DNA of 8,015 nucleotides, from contig DNFL01000222.1 of NCBI GenBank assembly GCA_003486945.1, positions 1 through 8,015 of the forward strand. The letters are read 5' to 3'. The notes under the pieces are model-generated. The model had not been told where the DNA came from. It saw nothing but the letters and a program-made list of their open reading frames with translations, and did no database searches. Shown here in pieces: positions 1-6,897 of the stretch; within the stretch, counting starts at the first letter, position 1; every line of letters begins with the position of its first letter. The position numbers were made by a program, and so were the translations under genes. Source of the stretch: Hyphomonas sp. (lineage in GTDB: Bacteria > Pseudomonadota > Alphaproteobacteria > Caulobacterales > Hyphomonadaceae).

Positions 1-584
1 GCTGCGTCCAAAGGGGTCGGGTCAATACCGCGTCCGGTTCCGGCAGCGCAGCAAGGGCGCATATCCTGGTCAAACCCGTCGCCGCAGGCCTGCGCACCAA
101 CCTGATGATCGCGACCGACCGGCGGACTTATCACCTCGAACTGGAATCGACCGCCTCGACTTACATGGCCGCGCTTTCCTGGCGCTATCCGCAGGATGAA
201 CTGGCGGGCCTCGCAGCCCGCAACTCCAGCGCCGCAGCGCAGGACGCTATTTCAGTCGAGCGCGGCGTCAGCCTCGAGACCCTGAACTTCGACTACCGCC
301 TCACCGGCGACACGCCGGCATGGAAACCGGTCCGCGTGTTCGATGACGGGCGCCAGGTGTTCATCCAGATGCCGGCGTCGATCTCCGCCTCCGAGATGCC
401 GCCGCTCTTTGTGCTGTCATCCGCAGGAGAGGCTGAACTCGTCAACTACCGCGTGAGGGGAAGCTACTACATCGTCGACCGGCTGTTTGGCGCTGCCGAG
501 CTGCGCCATGGGACAAAGCCCCAGACGGTCGTGCGGATTTCGACAGCCAGTGCAACCCGCAAGTCCCGCTGGTTCGGAGGCTGA
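1..584 (+). CDS. trbG: TrbG/VirB9-family conjugal transfer protein, 5' end outside window
   Basis: This is the C-terminal part, about 193 residues, of TrbG, the VirB9-like periplasmic/outer-membrane core subunit of a P-type (Trb) type IV secretion system. The frame is open from base 3 with no stop, so the true start lies upstream. The first in-frame ATG, at 105, falls inside the conserved beta-domain (motifs HILVKPV and LMIATDRRTYHLEL) and is not the start. Further family hallmarks are FDDGRQVFIQMP, PPLFVL, and the near-terminal VNYRVRGSYYIVDRLF followed by AELRHG. The protein ends at TGA 582-584, only 4 nt before the trbI ATG, which indicates one operon. In the family, VirB9 proteins bind VirB7 and VirB10 in the outer-membrane core complex. 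The assignment is firm; only the N-terminal half is unseen. Confidence 0.93.
   Translation, partial: CVQRGRVNTASGSGSAARAHILVKPVAAGLRTNLMIATDRRTYHLELESTASTYMAALSWRYPQDELAGLAARNSSAAAQDAISVERGVSLETLNFDYRLTGDTPAWKPVRVFDDGRQVFIQMPASISASEMPPLFVLSSAGEAELVNYRVRGSYYIVDRLFGAAELRHGTKPQTVVRISTASATRKSRWFGG
576..580 (+). promoter_or_regulatory. Ribosome binding site of trbI
   Basis: A perfect GGAGG lies inside the last codons of trbG, 8 nt before the ATG at 589. It decides the trbI start. An in-frame ATG at 487 would overlap trbG by about 100 nt and add 34 residues that do not look like TrbI. Confidence 0.8.
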
Positions 585-588
585 TCTG

Positions 589-1833
589 ATGACCGAACCT
601 CCCCCGTTCAAGGAAGCTGCGCGGCGGCTGCAGATCCGCTCGGCGCCGAAGCCCGCCACACGAATCAACCGCAAACTTCTGATGGCCGGTGCAGGCCTCG
701 GCGCGCTGGGGTTGTTCGCGGCAACCTCGATTGCACTTGCGCCGCCGCGCCCTGCAGAGCCCGCCCAGCAGGAAGAGCTGGTCACGGCCGGCAAGCGCAA
801 GCCGGATGGGTTCTCGGCGCTACCGGCAGACTATACGGCGCGCACCGATGTGCCAGTGCTCGGAGCGCCGCTGTCCGGTGATCTCGGCTCGACCATTCTC
901 GCTGCCGAGCAGGCTTACGGTATCGAGACAGAGTTCCAGACTGAATACAGGACGGATTTTCGCACGCGTCCGGAAGACGAGGCGGTCCGCACCGCGCGGC
1001 TTGAAGCCGCCGCTCAGGCCGAAGAAGCAGCCCGCGCCCCGATCCTGTTCCGTCTCAGCGGCGCGGCGACGCCAATAACTTCCGCGCAGCGCACGCCGGA
1101 TTCCGGGTTCGATTTGGCATCGGAGCTCCTTGCTCTAAACCGGCAATCCCCGAACGCCGCAACAAGCGCCGATTCAGACCCGAACCTCCAGTCCCGCAAA
1201 GCAGCGTTTGCCGGTGAACCGGCGTCCAGCCCGGTCTACAATCCGGACCGGGTGCAGGACCCGCTTTCGCCTTACCAGCTGATGGCAGGCTCTCTGATCC
1301 CGGCGAGCCTGATCACCGGCATCATCTCGGACCTTCCGGGTACGGTGATCGCGCAGGTAACCCAGGACGTCTATGACACGGTGCGCGGCGAGCACCTGCT
1401 GATCCCTCAGGGAAGCCGCCTGCTCGGCCGTTATCAATCAGAAGTCTCGTTCGGCCAGGATCGCGCGCTGGTCGTCTGGGACCGGATCCTGATGCCCGAT
1501 GGCAGCTCGATCATGATCTCCGAAACGGGCAGCGACGCCTCCGGCTATGCCGGCCTGAAAGACCGGACCGATCATCATTGGGATAAGGTGTTCGCAGCGG
1601 CCGGTCTCGCCACCCTGCTCGGCATCGGCGCTGAACTCGGGCCCGGCGACGACGGCGACATCGAACGTGCGATCCGCCGCGGGACAACCGACACGATCAA
1701 TGAAGCCGGCCAGCGGGCCGTCGATCGCAGCCTCTCCGTGCAGCCTTCGATCACCATCCGGCAGGGCTGGCCCGTGCGTGTCATCGTGACCAAGGACCTT
1801 GTCCTTCGTCCCTTCAAGGACGCTGCACCATGA
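589..1833 (+). CDS. trbI: TrbI/VirB10-family conjugal transfer protein
   Basis: TrbI is the VirB10-like scaffold of the Trb type IV secretion system. It spans the inner membrane and reaches the outer-membrane core, where it works with TrbG. The 414-residue product starts at ATG 589 behind GGAGG. Residues 1-28 are a basic cytosolic tail. Residues about 29-51 (from KLLMAGAGLGALG) form a single membrane helix. A proline/alanine/glutamate-rich periplasmic linker follows to about residue 225. The VirB10 C-terminal domain begins at about 228 with SPYQLMAGSLIPASLITGI and continues with VYDTVRGEHLLIPQGSRLLG and the VVWDRILMPDGSSI strand. The C-terminal end (about 388-409, ITIRQGWPVRVIVTKDLVL) is also typical. 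Length and domain order are normal for the family. The stop overlaps the next start as ATGA, so translation of the two genes is probably coupled. Confidence 0.95.
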   Translation: MTEPPPFKEAARRLQIRSAPKPATRINRKLLMAGAGLGALGLFAATSIALAPPRPAEPAQQEELVTAGKRKPDGFSALPADYTARTDVPVLGAPLSGDLGSTILAAEQAYGIETEFQTEYRTDFRTRPEDEAVRTARLEAAAQAEEAARAPILFRLSGAATPITSAQRTPDSGFDLASELLALNRQSPNAATSADSDPNLQSRKAAFAGEPASSPVYNPDRVQDPLSPYQLMAGSLIPASLITGIISDLPGTVIAQVTQDVYDTVRGEHLLIPQGSRLLGRYQSEVSFGQDRALVVWDRILMPDGSSIMISETGSDASGYAGLKDRTDHHWDKVFAAAGLATLLGIGAELGPGDDGDIERAIRRGTTDTINEAGQRAVDRSLSVQPSITIRQGWPVRVIVTKDLVLRPFKDAAP

Positions 1834-2066
1834 ACCTCCGCCTCGGAAAGCTCGCTGATCGCACGCCGGTCAGACTCACCCTCGCACTTGATCCCGACAC
1901 CGCCGCCGCACTGCAGGACTACGCCGCGGTCTACCAAGAGACTTATGGCGAAGCCGAGCGCAGCGAAACGCTCGCCGCCGCCATGATCGACATGTTCCTG
2001 GCGTCAGACGCCGGGTTCAGACGGGCCCGGAAGGCCCTGCCCAACTCTGCCAGCAAAGGAGACTGA
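1830..2066 (+). CDS. DUF2274 small protein of the trb operon
   Basis: A 78-residue protein of the DUF2274 type, recognised from its opening (MNLRLGKLADRTPVRLTLAL) and its middle (LQDYAAVYQETYGEAE), followed by a helix ending MIDMFLASDAGFRRARK. Members are typically encoded directly after trbI in alphaproteobacterial and some gammaproteobacterial trb clusters; their function is not known to me. The short beta-strand followed by helices resembles a ribbon-helix-helix or antitoxin-like fold, but that is only a guess from the pattern. The start is well supported: its ATG shares the ATGA overlap with the trbI stop, and AAGGA lies 9 nt upstream at 1816-1820. A role accessory to, or regulatory for, transfer is inferred from position only. 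Confidence 0.88.
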   Translation: MNLRLGKLADRTPVRLTLALDPDTAAALQDYAAVYQETYGEAERSETLAAAMIDMFLASDAGFRRARKALPNSASKGD

Positions 2067-2069
2067 CCC

Positions 2070-2390
2070 ATGGCACAAATCGGCGCATTTACCCTAAAGG
2101 ACGGAGCCTGGACCGGGACCATCCGCACCATGACCATCAACGTCAAGGCCCAGCTGGTCCCCAACAAGGAAAAGGGAAAGAACAAGGATACACCAGACTT
2201 CCGGCTTTACGCTGGCGGCGCAGAGCTCGGCGCAGCCTGGCGTCAGGACTCGAAGGATGGTGAAACTCCATACCTCGCTGTGAAGCTCGATGATCCGAGT
2301 TTTTCCCAGCCAATGCGCGCTGCCTTCTTCGAAAATGCAGCCGAAGGCACCGGCGTCATGGTCTGGAACCGGACAAAAGCGCAGGCCTGA
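2070..2390 (+). CDS. DUF736 family protein
   Basis: A 106-residue protein of the DUF736 family, recognised from the start MAQIGAFTLKDGAWTGTIRT, the central PDFRLYAGGAELGAAW, and the distal DDPSFSQPMRAAFF followed by MVWNR close to the end. Family members are about 100 residues and are common on alphaproteobacterial conjugative plasmids and integrative elements, near transfer or replication genes. Their biochemical role is unknown to me. AAAGGAG at 2055-2061 lies 8 nt before the ATG, and the gene follows DUF2274 by only 3 nt, so it belongs to the same transcript. No membrane segment or signal peptide is visible; it is probably a small soluble beta-rich cytosolic protein. Confidence 0.88.
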   Translation: MAQIGAFTLKDGAWTGTIRTMTINVKAQLVPNKEKGKNKDTPDFRLYAGGAELGAAWRQDSKDGETPYLAVKLDDPSFSQPMRAAFFENAAEGTGVMVWNRTKAQA

Positions 2391-2400
2391 CGGACGAGCC

Positions 2401-2404
2401 GGAG
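2401..2404 (+). promoter_or_regulatory. Probable ribosome binding site for the GTG start at 2410
   Basis: GGAG followed by a purine-rich AAGAA spacer precedes GTG 2410. No equally good site precedes the ATG at 2425, which is why the GTG start is preferred. Confidence 0.45.
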
Positions 2405-2409
2405 AAGAA

Positions 2410-2631
2410 GTGAGAGTAACGCTCATGGACAAGGGCCAGCGGGTCACTGAACAGGAGATCGAAACCAGCCTGAGCATCCTTGCCCGTCTGATCGACAGGT
2501 ACGGCGATGCCTACTGGCCCATCTTTGAGCGCCTTGAACGCGAGTTGACCACTCGCCAAGAACGCAGAACGCGTTTGTCAGTTCATCTTCGAACCAGTCG
2601 GCACAACAAAAAACAAACCTTTGGCTTGTGA
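2410..2631 (+). CDS. Small conserved-looking hypothetical protein at the end of the trb operon
   Basis: A 73-residue protein read from GTG 2410, which has GGAG at 2401-2404 with a 5-nt spacer; an in-frame ATG at 2425 is the alternative start (68 residues). The core TEQEIETSLSILARLIDRYG then AYWPIFERLEREL resembles small mostly helical proteins I have seen near transfer and integration genes of alphaproteobacterial elements, but I know no function or family name. It follows DUF736 by 19 nt on the same strand and is probably the last gene of the trb transcript. The last 15 or so residues (basic, RTSRHNKKQ) sit where base composition drops towards the cargo region, so the C-terminus may have been altered at an insertion junction. 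This is inference. Confidence 0.6.
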   Translation: MRVTLMDKGQRVTEQEIETSLSILARLIDRYGDAYWPIFERLERELTTRQERRTRLSVHLRTSRHNKKQTFGL

Positions 2632-2903
2632 GCTAATTCTTTCACTTTTGGAGTGCTCTTCAGAAATCGCGGACAGTGAACGTATCACTTTTCGTTCTAC
2701 AATTTTACCACGGCGGCTTTGGGCGCCAGGCTCTCATAGGCGATCTGAAGAGGGCGGCAACGATTGAGCTTAGCAACAGACGCTATCGTACGAACGCGTT
2801 CGGAATCTGCCCAAGAAACCTTAATGCGGCCGGAAAACGATCGCTGCGGCCGGGCGCACAAGCGTCGAACGTGTTTCGAAGCAGCCTGATGTAACCACGA
2901 ACG
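2632..2903. other. Convergent intergenic region between the trb operon and ietS
   Basis: This stretch lies between the 3' ends of two convergent units. A 72-codon frame from GTG 2676 to 2894 exists but lacks a convincing ribosome site and resembles no family, so it is not called. The region holds a perfect 12-bp palindrome CGAACGCGTTCG at 2791-2802, a looser relative CGAACGTGTTTCG at 2866-2878, and a repeated TGCGGCCGG at 2824-2832 and 2843-2851. I see no canonical rho-independent terminator with a T tract on either strand, although termination of both operons would be expected here. The left boundary of the cargo insertion probably lies in or just before it. Confidence 0.5.
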
Positions 2904-5399
2904 CTAAAACTCTATCTCAATATCTACGCTATTCTCGATCAGCGTGCTGATGGGGGTGTGCAGATCGATGTCTAGGTCGGGCGTGCTAATGGTGGCGGTA
3001 AGGGCATATCGCGCCTCGGCATTGCATTCAGCAGCCGAGCCCCGAGAGCGCCACCAACCCATGACAGGTTTGACACATATGATATTGCGGGCTGCAAGCT
3101 GCGCCGCAGGACCAACCCACTCATCGCAATGCAGGGAACCTGCCGAGATATTCGAGGGTCCGAAGCGCCAGTGTTGATCATCTTGCACAACAGGAACTCT
3201 TTGCCTTGGGTTCTCCCTTTCCAAGGGATTCACGCGCTCCACGAATTGAGTCATTGTTTCAAGTGGCCTGCGAAGATCAAACCGCAATCCGTATGATTGG
3301 TAGCGCTGTGGGTCGATTGAAGCTGACATGCCCGGATTGGGCGCGATGTAGTAAGACAGCGTAATCTTCAATCTAACGTCCTGAGCGCCCAGCCTTTCAA
3401 GCAACTCAGTCGGCCACGGCAATCGGTAAAAGTGGCAATCGCGAAAACGCCTATCGCCTTTTGCTAACTTGAACGGTTTGATCGTATTCTGCGTCACAAG
3501 CGCAACATGATTGCTGGCTGACATGCTGGCGCGATCAAAGTCTGGCACGCCATACCCAAACCGCCGCAACAATGCGCACCGTGCAGTTTTATTTGGGGCG
3601 TTTTGAATTGTCGCAAGCATCACGTCGGTCCATTCCGCCGAGTGAATGATCAGCGCCCGAATTGTTTCGGGCCAATAGTCAGGATGAAGCGCCATCAATT
3701 GTGCTGCTAAGCGCGAAGCTTGAGCGGTTGCGGCGCTGGTTGCTGAGAAAGGCACGAGGGGGTGTGCGCCTACGTTCGGACCTGTCGTGAGTAAACCGAG
3801 AGATTCAAGGCTGAGCAGCTCGATGCCTGACGGACTCACGCCGCGATTTCCTCCCTCCATCACGATTTCTGGTTTAATCGGCATGCGCGATGGCCAAAGC
3901 GTAGATGTGCGTGTGAACGGGCTCAAATCACCCGCCGATGCGAGCGGTGTCCAATCATCATATCCGGCGTCATCCACGACAATTTTGTCAGTGTAGGCAC
4001 CAACGGTGATGGCGTTCCATGCTTGCGCGGGATCTTCGATCGGGTGCTGATCTGCATCCAAAAGATCAGCCATGTTCATGACAGGAGGCGCATTGCCCGC
4101 CGACACGAATATCAGGCGCCTTGGAGCGTCCTCTTCATCGCCTGGCATCGCGCCAGCTGCGATCTGATCGACAGCAGCGCTCCATGTTGTGGGCTTCGAT
4201 CCAGCAACACTATCGTTGGTCACAGCCATGCAAAACGCACGCTTGCCGTCAGGCTCGACAATTTCAATCCGCGAAATCGCAGACTGGGTAATCGAGCCAT
4301 AGCTCTTCGGATCAGTACTCGGTTGGCCTGGCGGCGGCAAAATTTTCACCGACTCCAGTCGATGTAAAAGTTCAATCGACCCCGCTTTTTGAAGCGCGTG
4401 AACTAGATCGCCGTGCAAAGCCAAGCCAGCCATGGCTGTTCCGTGGCCGACATGACCTCCGCCATCATCGTTGCCACCCCATTCTTCGATGACAGCAATT
4501 GTATGCGCAGGGGCAAGTGCTGGCTCAATCAGTGCGTGCGCCCGATTAACCCCCGTATCGAGAATACAAACTGCAGGACTTTCACGGCCAGGCCAAACGG
4601 TCCGTTCAGCCAGATCGTCAGTCCACTCAAGCTGTTCTTGCTTACCGGCCTCCAGAAAAATAGACGGCGTTGTCGTAGCACGCCGAAGCTCTGCGATGCC
4701 TGCAGTGGCAAAAAGCATCAGCTCAATTGTGGCCCGCGTTGCAAGAACGGGAATCACAGTCGTCTCAGGAAAAAACAGGCGATGATCAGCGTCCGCCGCC
4801 CGCGCACCAAGCTTTTGAACGATCGTGTCGAGTTGAGCTTCCATGCCCTTGTGACACCAAACTTCCCACCAGATTACATCTTGAGGATCATCGGGCAGTG
4901 CATCGACATCGTCGGTCCAAAACGTTTCTAGTCGCGCGAGGCGGATAGCTTCTATCGGCTCGACACGATCCTTATTCGGAGGGCTTTGCTTTGCGCCGAC
5001 GAGCGGCCCAGTACGATAGTCTTCAAGGATGCGTTCAAGAACTGGTCTCGCATCATTCGGCAGGAATAGAGCCACGAGTGTATTTTGGTCGGGCGACTGT
5101 TTTGTTGCGCCAACCTTTACACCATCTCTTTTGCGCTCCAGCACGCCCTCAGGCTTTTCTCCTCTGCGCACTTCTACCTCAAGATAGATGCCCGTTGGCG
5201 GATCAATTCTGGGATCAACCGGCGCTGTTGCGTCTCTTGTCAAGAAGGCTTCAGAAAGTTGCGCTTGAAGTAGTTGAGCATGCGCATCGCGAATTCGAGG
5301 CGCGCTACCACCTCCCTTAAATTCTTGGGGCGCTTGGTAGGCCCGCGCAATCAGCCGGGATGAGATATCAAGATGAGGTCGATTGAAGTTTGCTGGCAT
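2904..5399 (-). CDS. ietS: IetS-like subtilisin-family (S8) serine protease, toxin/effector partner of the AAA ATPase
   Basis: An 831-residue subtilase with all recognisable catalytic residues. Asp281 lies in VCILDTGVN, His319 in GHVGHGTAMAG, oxyanion Asn436 in FVSAGN, and Ser555 in FSATSAATA (Ala553 replaces the usual Gly of GTS). About 270 residues precede Asp281 and about 210 follow the catalytic domain (ending near 620). The His-Ser distance of 236 is longer than in classic subtilisins, so the catalytic domain carries insertions. There is no signal peptide or propeptide-like secretion signal and eight cysteines are scattered through it, which suggests a cytoplasmic enzyme. It starts 12 nt after the stop of the AAA ATPase gene on the same strand, with only a weak ribosome site, so coupling to the upstream gene is likely. 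The IetS family is described as the toxin of a plasmid stability pair and as part of an antiphage system; its targets are not known to me. Confidence 0.87.
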   Translation of the reverse strand: MPANFNRPHLDISSRLIARAYQAPQEFKGGGSAPRIRDAHAQLLQAQLSEAFLTRDATAPVDPRIDPPTGIYLEVEVRRGEKPEGVLERKRDGVKVGATKQSPDQNTLVALFLPNDARPVLERILEDYRTGPLVGAKQSPPNKDRVEPIEAIRLARLETFWTDDVDALPDDPQDVIWWEVWCHKGMEAQLDTIVQKLGARAADADHRLFFPETTVIPVLATRATIELMLFATAGIAELRRATTTPSIFLEAGKQEQLEWTDDLAERTVWPGRESPAVCILDTGVNRAHALIEPALAPAHTIAVIEEWGGNDDGGGHVGHGTAMAGLALHGDLVHALQKAGSIELLHRLESVKILPPPGQPSTDPKSYGSITQSAISRIEIVEPDGKRAFCMAVTNDSVAGSKPTTWSAAVDQIAAGAMPGDEEDAPRRLIFVSAGNAPPVMNMADLLDADQHPIEDPAQAWNAITVGAYTDKIVVDDAGYDDWTPLASAGDLSPFTRTSTLWPSRMPIKPEIVMEGGNRGVSPSGIELLSLESLGLLTTGPNVGAHPLVPFSATSAATAQASRLAAQLMALHPDYWPETIRALIIHSAEWTDVMLATIQNAPNKTARCALLRRFGYGVPDFDRASMSASNHVALVTQNTIKPFKLAKGDRRFRDCHFYRLPWPTELLERLGAQDVRLKITLSYYIAPNPGMSASIDPQRYQSYGLRFDLRRPLETMTQFVERVNPLERENPRQRVPVVQDDQHWRFGPSNISAGSLHCDEWVGPAAQLAARNIICVKPVMGWWRSRGSAAECNAEARYALTATISTPDLDIDLHTPISTLIENSVDIEIEF

Positions 5400-5411
5400 T
5401 CAGCGACGTTC

Positions 5412-6413
5412 TTATTTTTTCGGACGCGAGAAGGCGGTTTGCATATCCTTGCGGTTTTTAAGTCGGCCAATTAGATCGTCCACCCTCAACGTCTTTCGTT
5501 CATCGAGGATGGCAGCCTTAACAGCGTCCTCGACGGCCCGCACTATCTCAGCTTGGCTCAGGCCGCGCGCCGAAGCCAGGACTTCGTCCCAATTGACCTT
5601 CTTGGTGTATCTGATTGGCCTGAGGTTCTTCCTGATAAGCGCTGCTATTTGATCGTCAGTTGGCGGATCAAATTCAAGAACCTCGTCAAACCTTCTGAGA
5701 AGCGCCCTATCCAAGATCTCTGGATGATTTGTGGCGCCGATCAGGACGCTGTCAGTAGGGTTCGGTTCTTCCATAAGCTGAAGAAACGAGTTCAGGACAC
5801 GGCGCATCTCTGCAACATCATAGCTGGAGTCACGTTTCCCACCAAGCGCGTCGAATTCGTCGAACAGATAGACGCCGCGCTTTCGCAACGTTTCATCAAA
5901 CACTAGACGAAGCTTGGCTGCTGTTTCGCCCATGAAGCGGGTAATGAGGCTTTCAAGCCTGACAACAAACAGAGGAAGCCGCAACTCACCGGCAAGAGCT
6001 TCTGCAGTCATTGTTTTTCCTGAACCAGGCGGCCCCAAAAACAAAATGGTTCTGTTTGGGGTCTTTCCATGTTCACGCAGCCAATCGCGCTTCTGTTGTT
6101 GCCGGATGACATCTTGAAGACGATTCAGAACGTCTTGATGAAGCACCACATCTTCAAGCTTGGTACGCGGCGCCCGCAGTTCAATAAGTGTTTCAAGATC
6201 ACCGCGCGGCTTGGAGAATGGAATTGCAACGCTCGCTCCGCCCGAGCGCTTAGCTCTCGCCGCATCAACCGCTGCGCGAAGCTCCTCAGCAGTAGTTCGG
6301 TGCCCTTGGCGTGCTTCAGAGGCGGCAACCTGAAGAATGATCGAGTAAAATTGCTCGTCGTCCCCTTCGGCGCGGCTCCTCAAAAGAGCCAGAATTTGCT
6401 TCGTGTTAGACAT
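5412..6413 (-). CDS. ietA: IetA-like AAA+ ATPase, partner of the subtilase
   Basis: A 333-residue AAA ATPase. Residues 1-60 form a helical N-terminal segment (EGDDEQFYSIILQVAASEAR) typical of the ATPases paired with subtilases. The ATPase core has Walker A GPPGSGKT at 127-134, pore-loop-like residues near RFMGETAAKLR (159-169), Walker B VYLFDEFDAL at 181-190 (Asp185, Glu186), sensor 1 GATNH at 226-230 (Asn229), arginines 240-241 in LLRRFD, and a lid with GLSQAEIVRA from 284 in the sensor-2 region. All residues expected for ATP hydrolysis by a ring-forming AAA protein are present. In the Ti-plasmid system IetA is reported as the antitoxin to the IetS protease; in defence it may act as sensor or regulator. 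It is first in the two-gene operon. No stronger in-frame start exists upstream, and the leader before ATG 6413 lacks a clear Shine-Dalgarno sequence. Confidence 0.87.
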   Translation of the reverse strand: MSNTKQILALLRSRAEGDDEQFYSIILQVAASEARQGHRTTAEELRAAVDAARAKRSGGASVAIPFSKPRGDLETLIELRAPRTKLEDVVLHQDVLNRLQDVIRQQQKRDWLREHGKTPNRTILFLGPPGSGKTMTAEALAGELRLPLFVVRLESLITRFMGETAAKLRLVFDETLRKRGVYLFDEFDALGGKRDSSYDVAEMRRVLNSFLQLMEEPNPTDSVLIGATNHPEILDRALLRRFDEVLEFDPPTDDQIAALIRKNLRPIRYTKKVNWDEVLASARGLSQAEIVRAVEDAVKAAILDERKTLRVDDLIGRLKNRKDMQTAFSRPKK

Positions 6414-6897
6414 CGTCGTGCATTCATTGATTGATTGTTGGTCATTTGCATACTTAAAGCGCTAATATTCAGTTTACAGCACTCTAGTACTTTGAATACA
6501 AGAGACTTTTCCCGAGATCAGCGAATCGCAGCCAGCAAATCTAAATCCTTGGAGATATTGCCTTAAGGTTGCCTCGGTGGCCACCCGCTTTCGGCTGCCA
6601 AGACGTAAGTGCCGCTGTCATTCGACACGCCCTCAGCCGCCACGAGTGAACCGGAACAAAGACAACGCACACGGTTCAAAAAGGGTGCGCACCAGATCTG
6701 ACGCTGCACGCCAGAGCATTGAGTCATTCGTCCAAACCTTACCGGGCACCTCAACTATAGGAAGTACGCCGAGTGTGAGCACATCAATACTTTTTTCTCC
6801 GCTGGGCAATTGGGGCACGATTGGACATCACTACGATGGCCTTTTTGACACAGCTGGTCTTCGCGCGTTGTGGCGGACGGCAAGACCCACCGAGCCA
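6414..6897. other. Long gene-poor region between the recombinase and ietA, with the presumed ietA promoter
   Basis: About 480 bases without a supportable gene. The part next to ietA (6414-6550) is AT-rich and should hold its promoter. A weak candidate on the - strand is TTGTAT (6501-6496), a 17-nt spacer and TGTAAA (6478-6473), which is a poor match. The leader contains short tandem ATTG-type units at 6422-6437. Farther right are palindromes CCTTAAGG (6561-6568) and GGTGGCCACC (6576-6585). A 6-bp inverted repeat GGTCTT/AAGACC (6856-6861 and 6882-6887) lies just past the recombinase stop without a T tract. Short frames on both strands (for example + 6577-6903 and - 6818-6633) match nothing I recognise. 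No tRNA-like sequence was seen. It could be remnant DNA or hold a non-coding element. Confidence 0.5.

Noticed and set aside
487..588. Upstream extension of trbI to an ATG at 487
   Set aside because: It would overlap the conserved end of trbG and has no ribosome site, while ATG 589 has GGAGG at the right distance and gives a normal TrbI N-terminus.
2290..2409. Extension of the small downstream protein to a start at 2290
   Set aside because: The stretch is inside the DUF736 gene in another frame and shows no recognisable protein pattern; the GTG at 2410 has its own ribosome site.
2824..2851. Repeated TGCGGCCGG as a terminator hairpin
   Set aside because: The stem would be only the 6-bp self-complementary CGGCCG with a 15-nt-scale loop and no T tract, so a terminator is not supported.
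2676..2894. Possible 72-residue protein from GTG on the + strand
   Set aside because: No ribosome site, no recognisable family, and the region lies between convergent operons.
4413..4931. 172-codon frame on the + strand
   Set aside because: It lies opposite the conserved protease domains of ietS, and its translation matches no family and is rich in residues typical of shadow frames.
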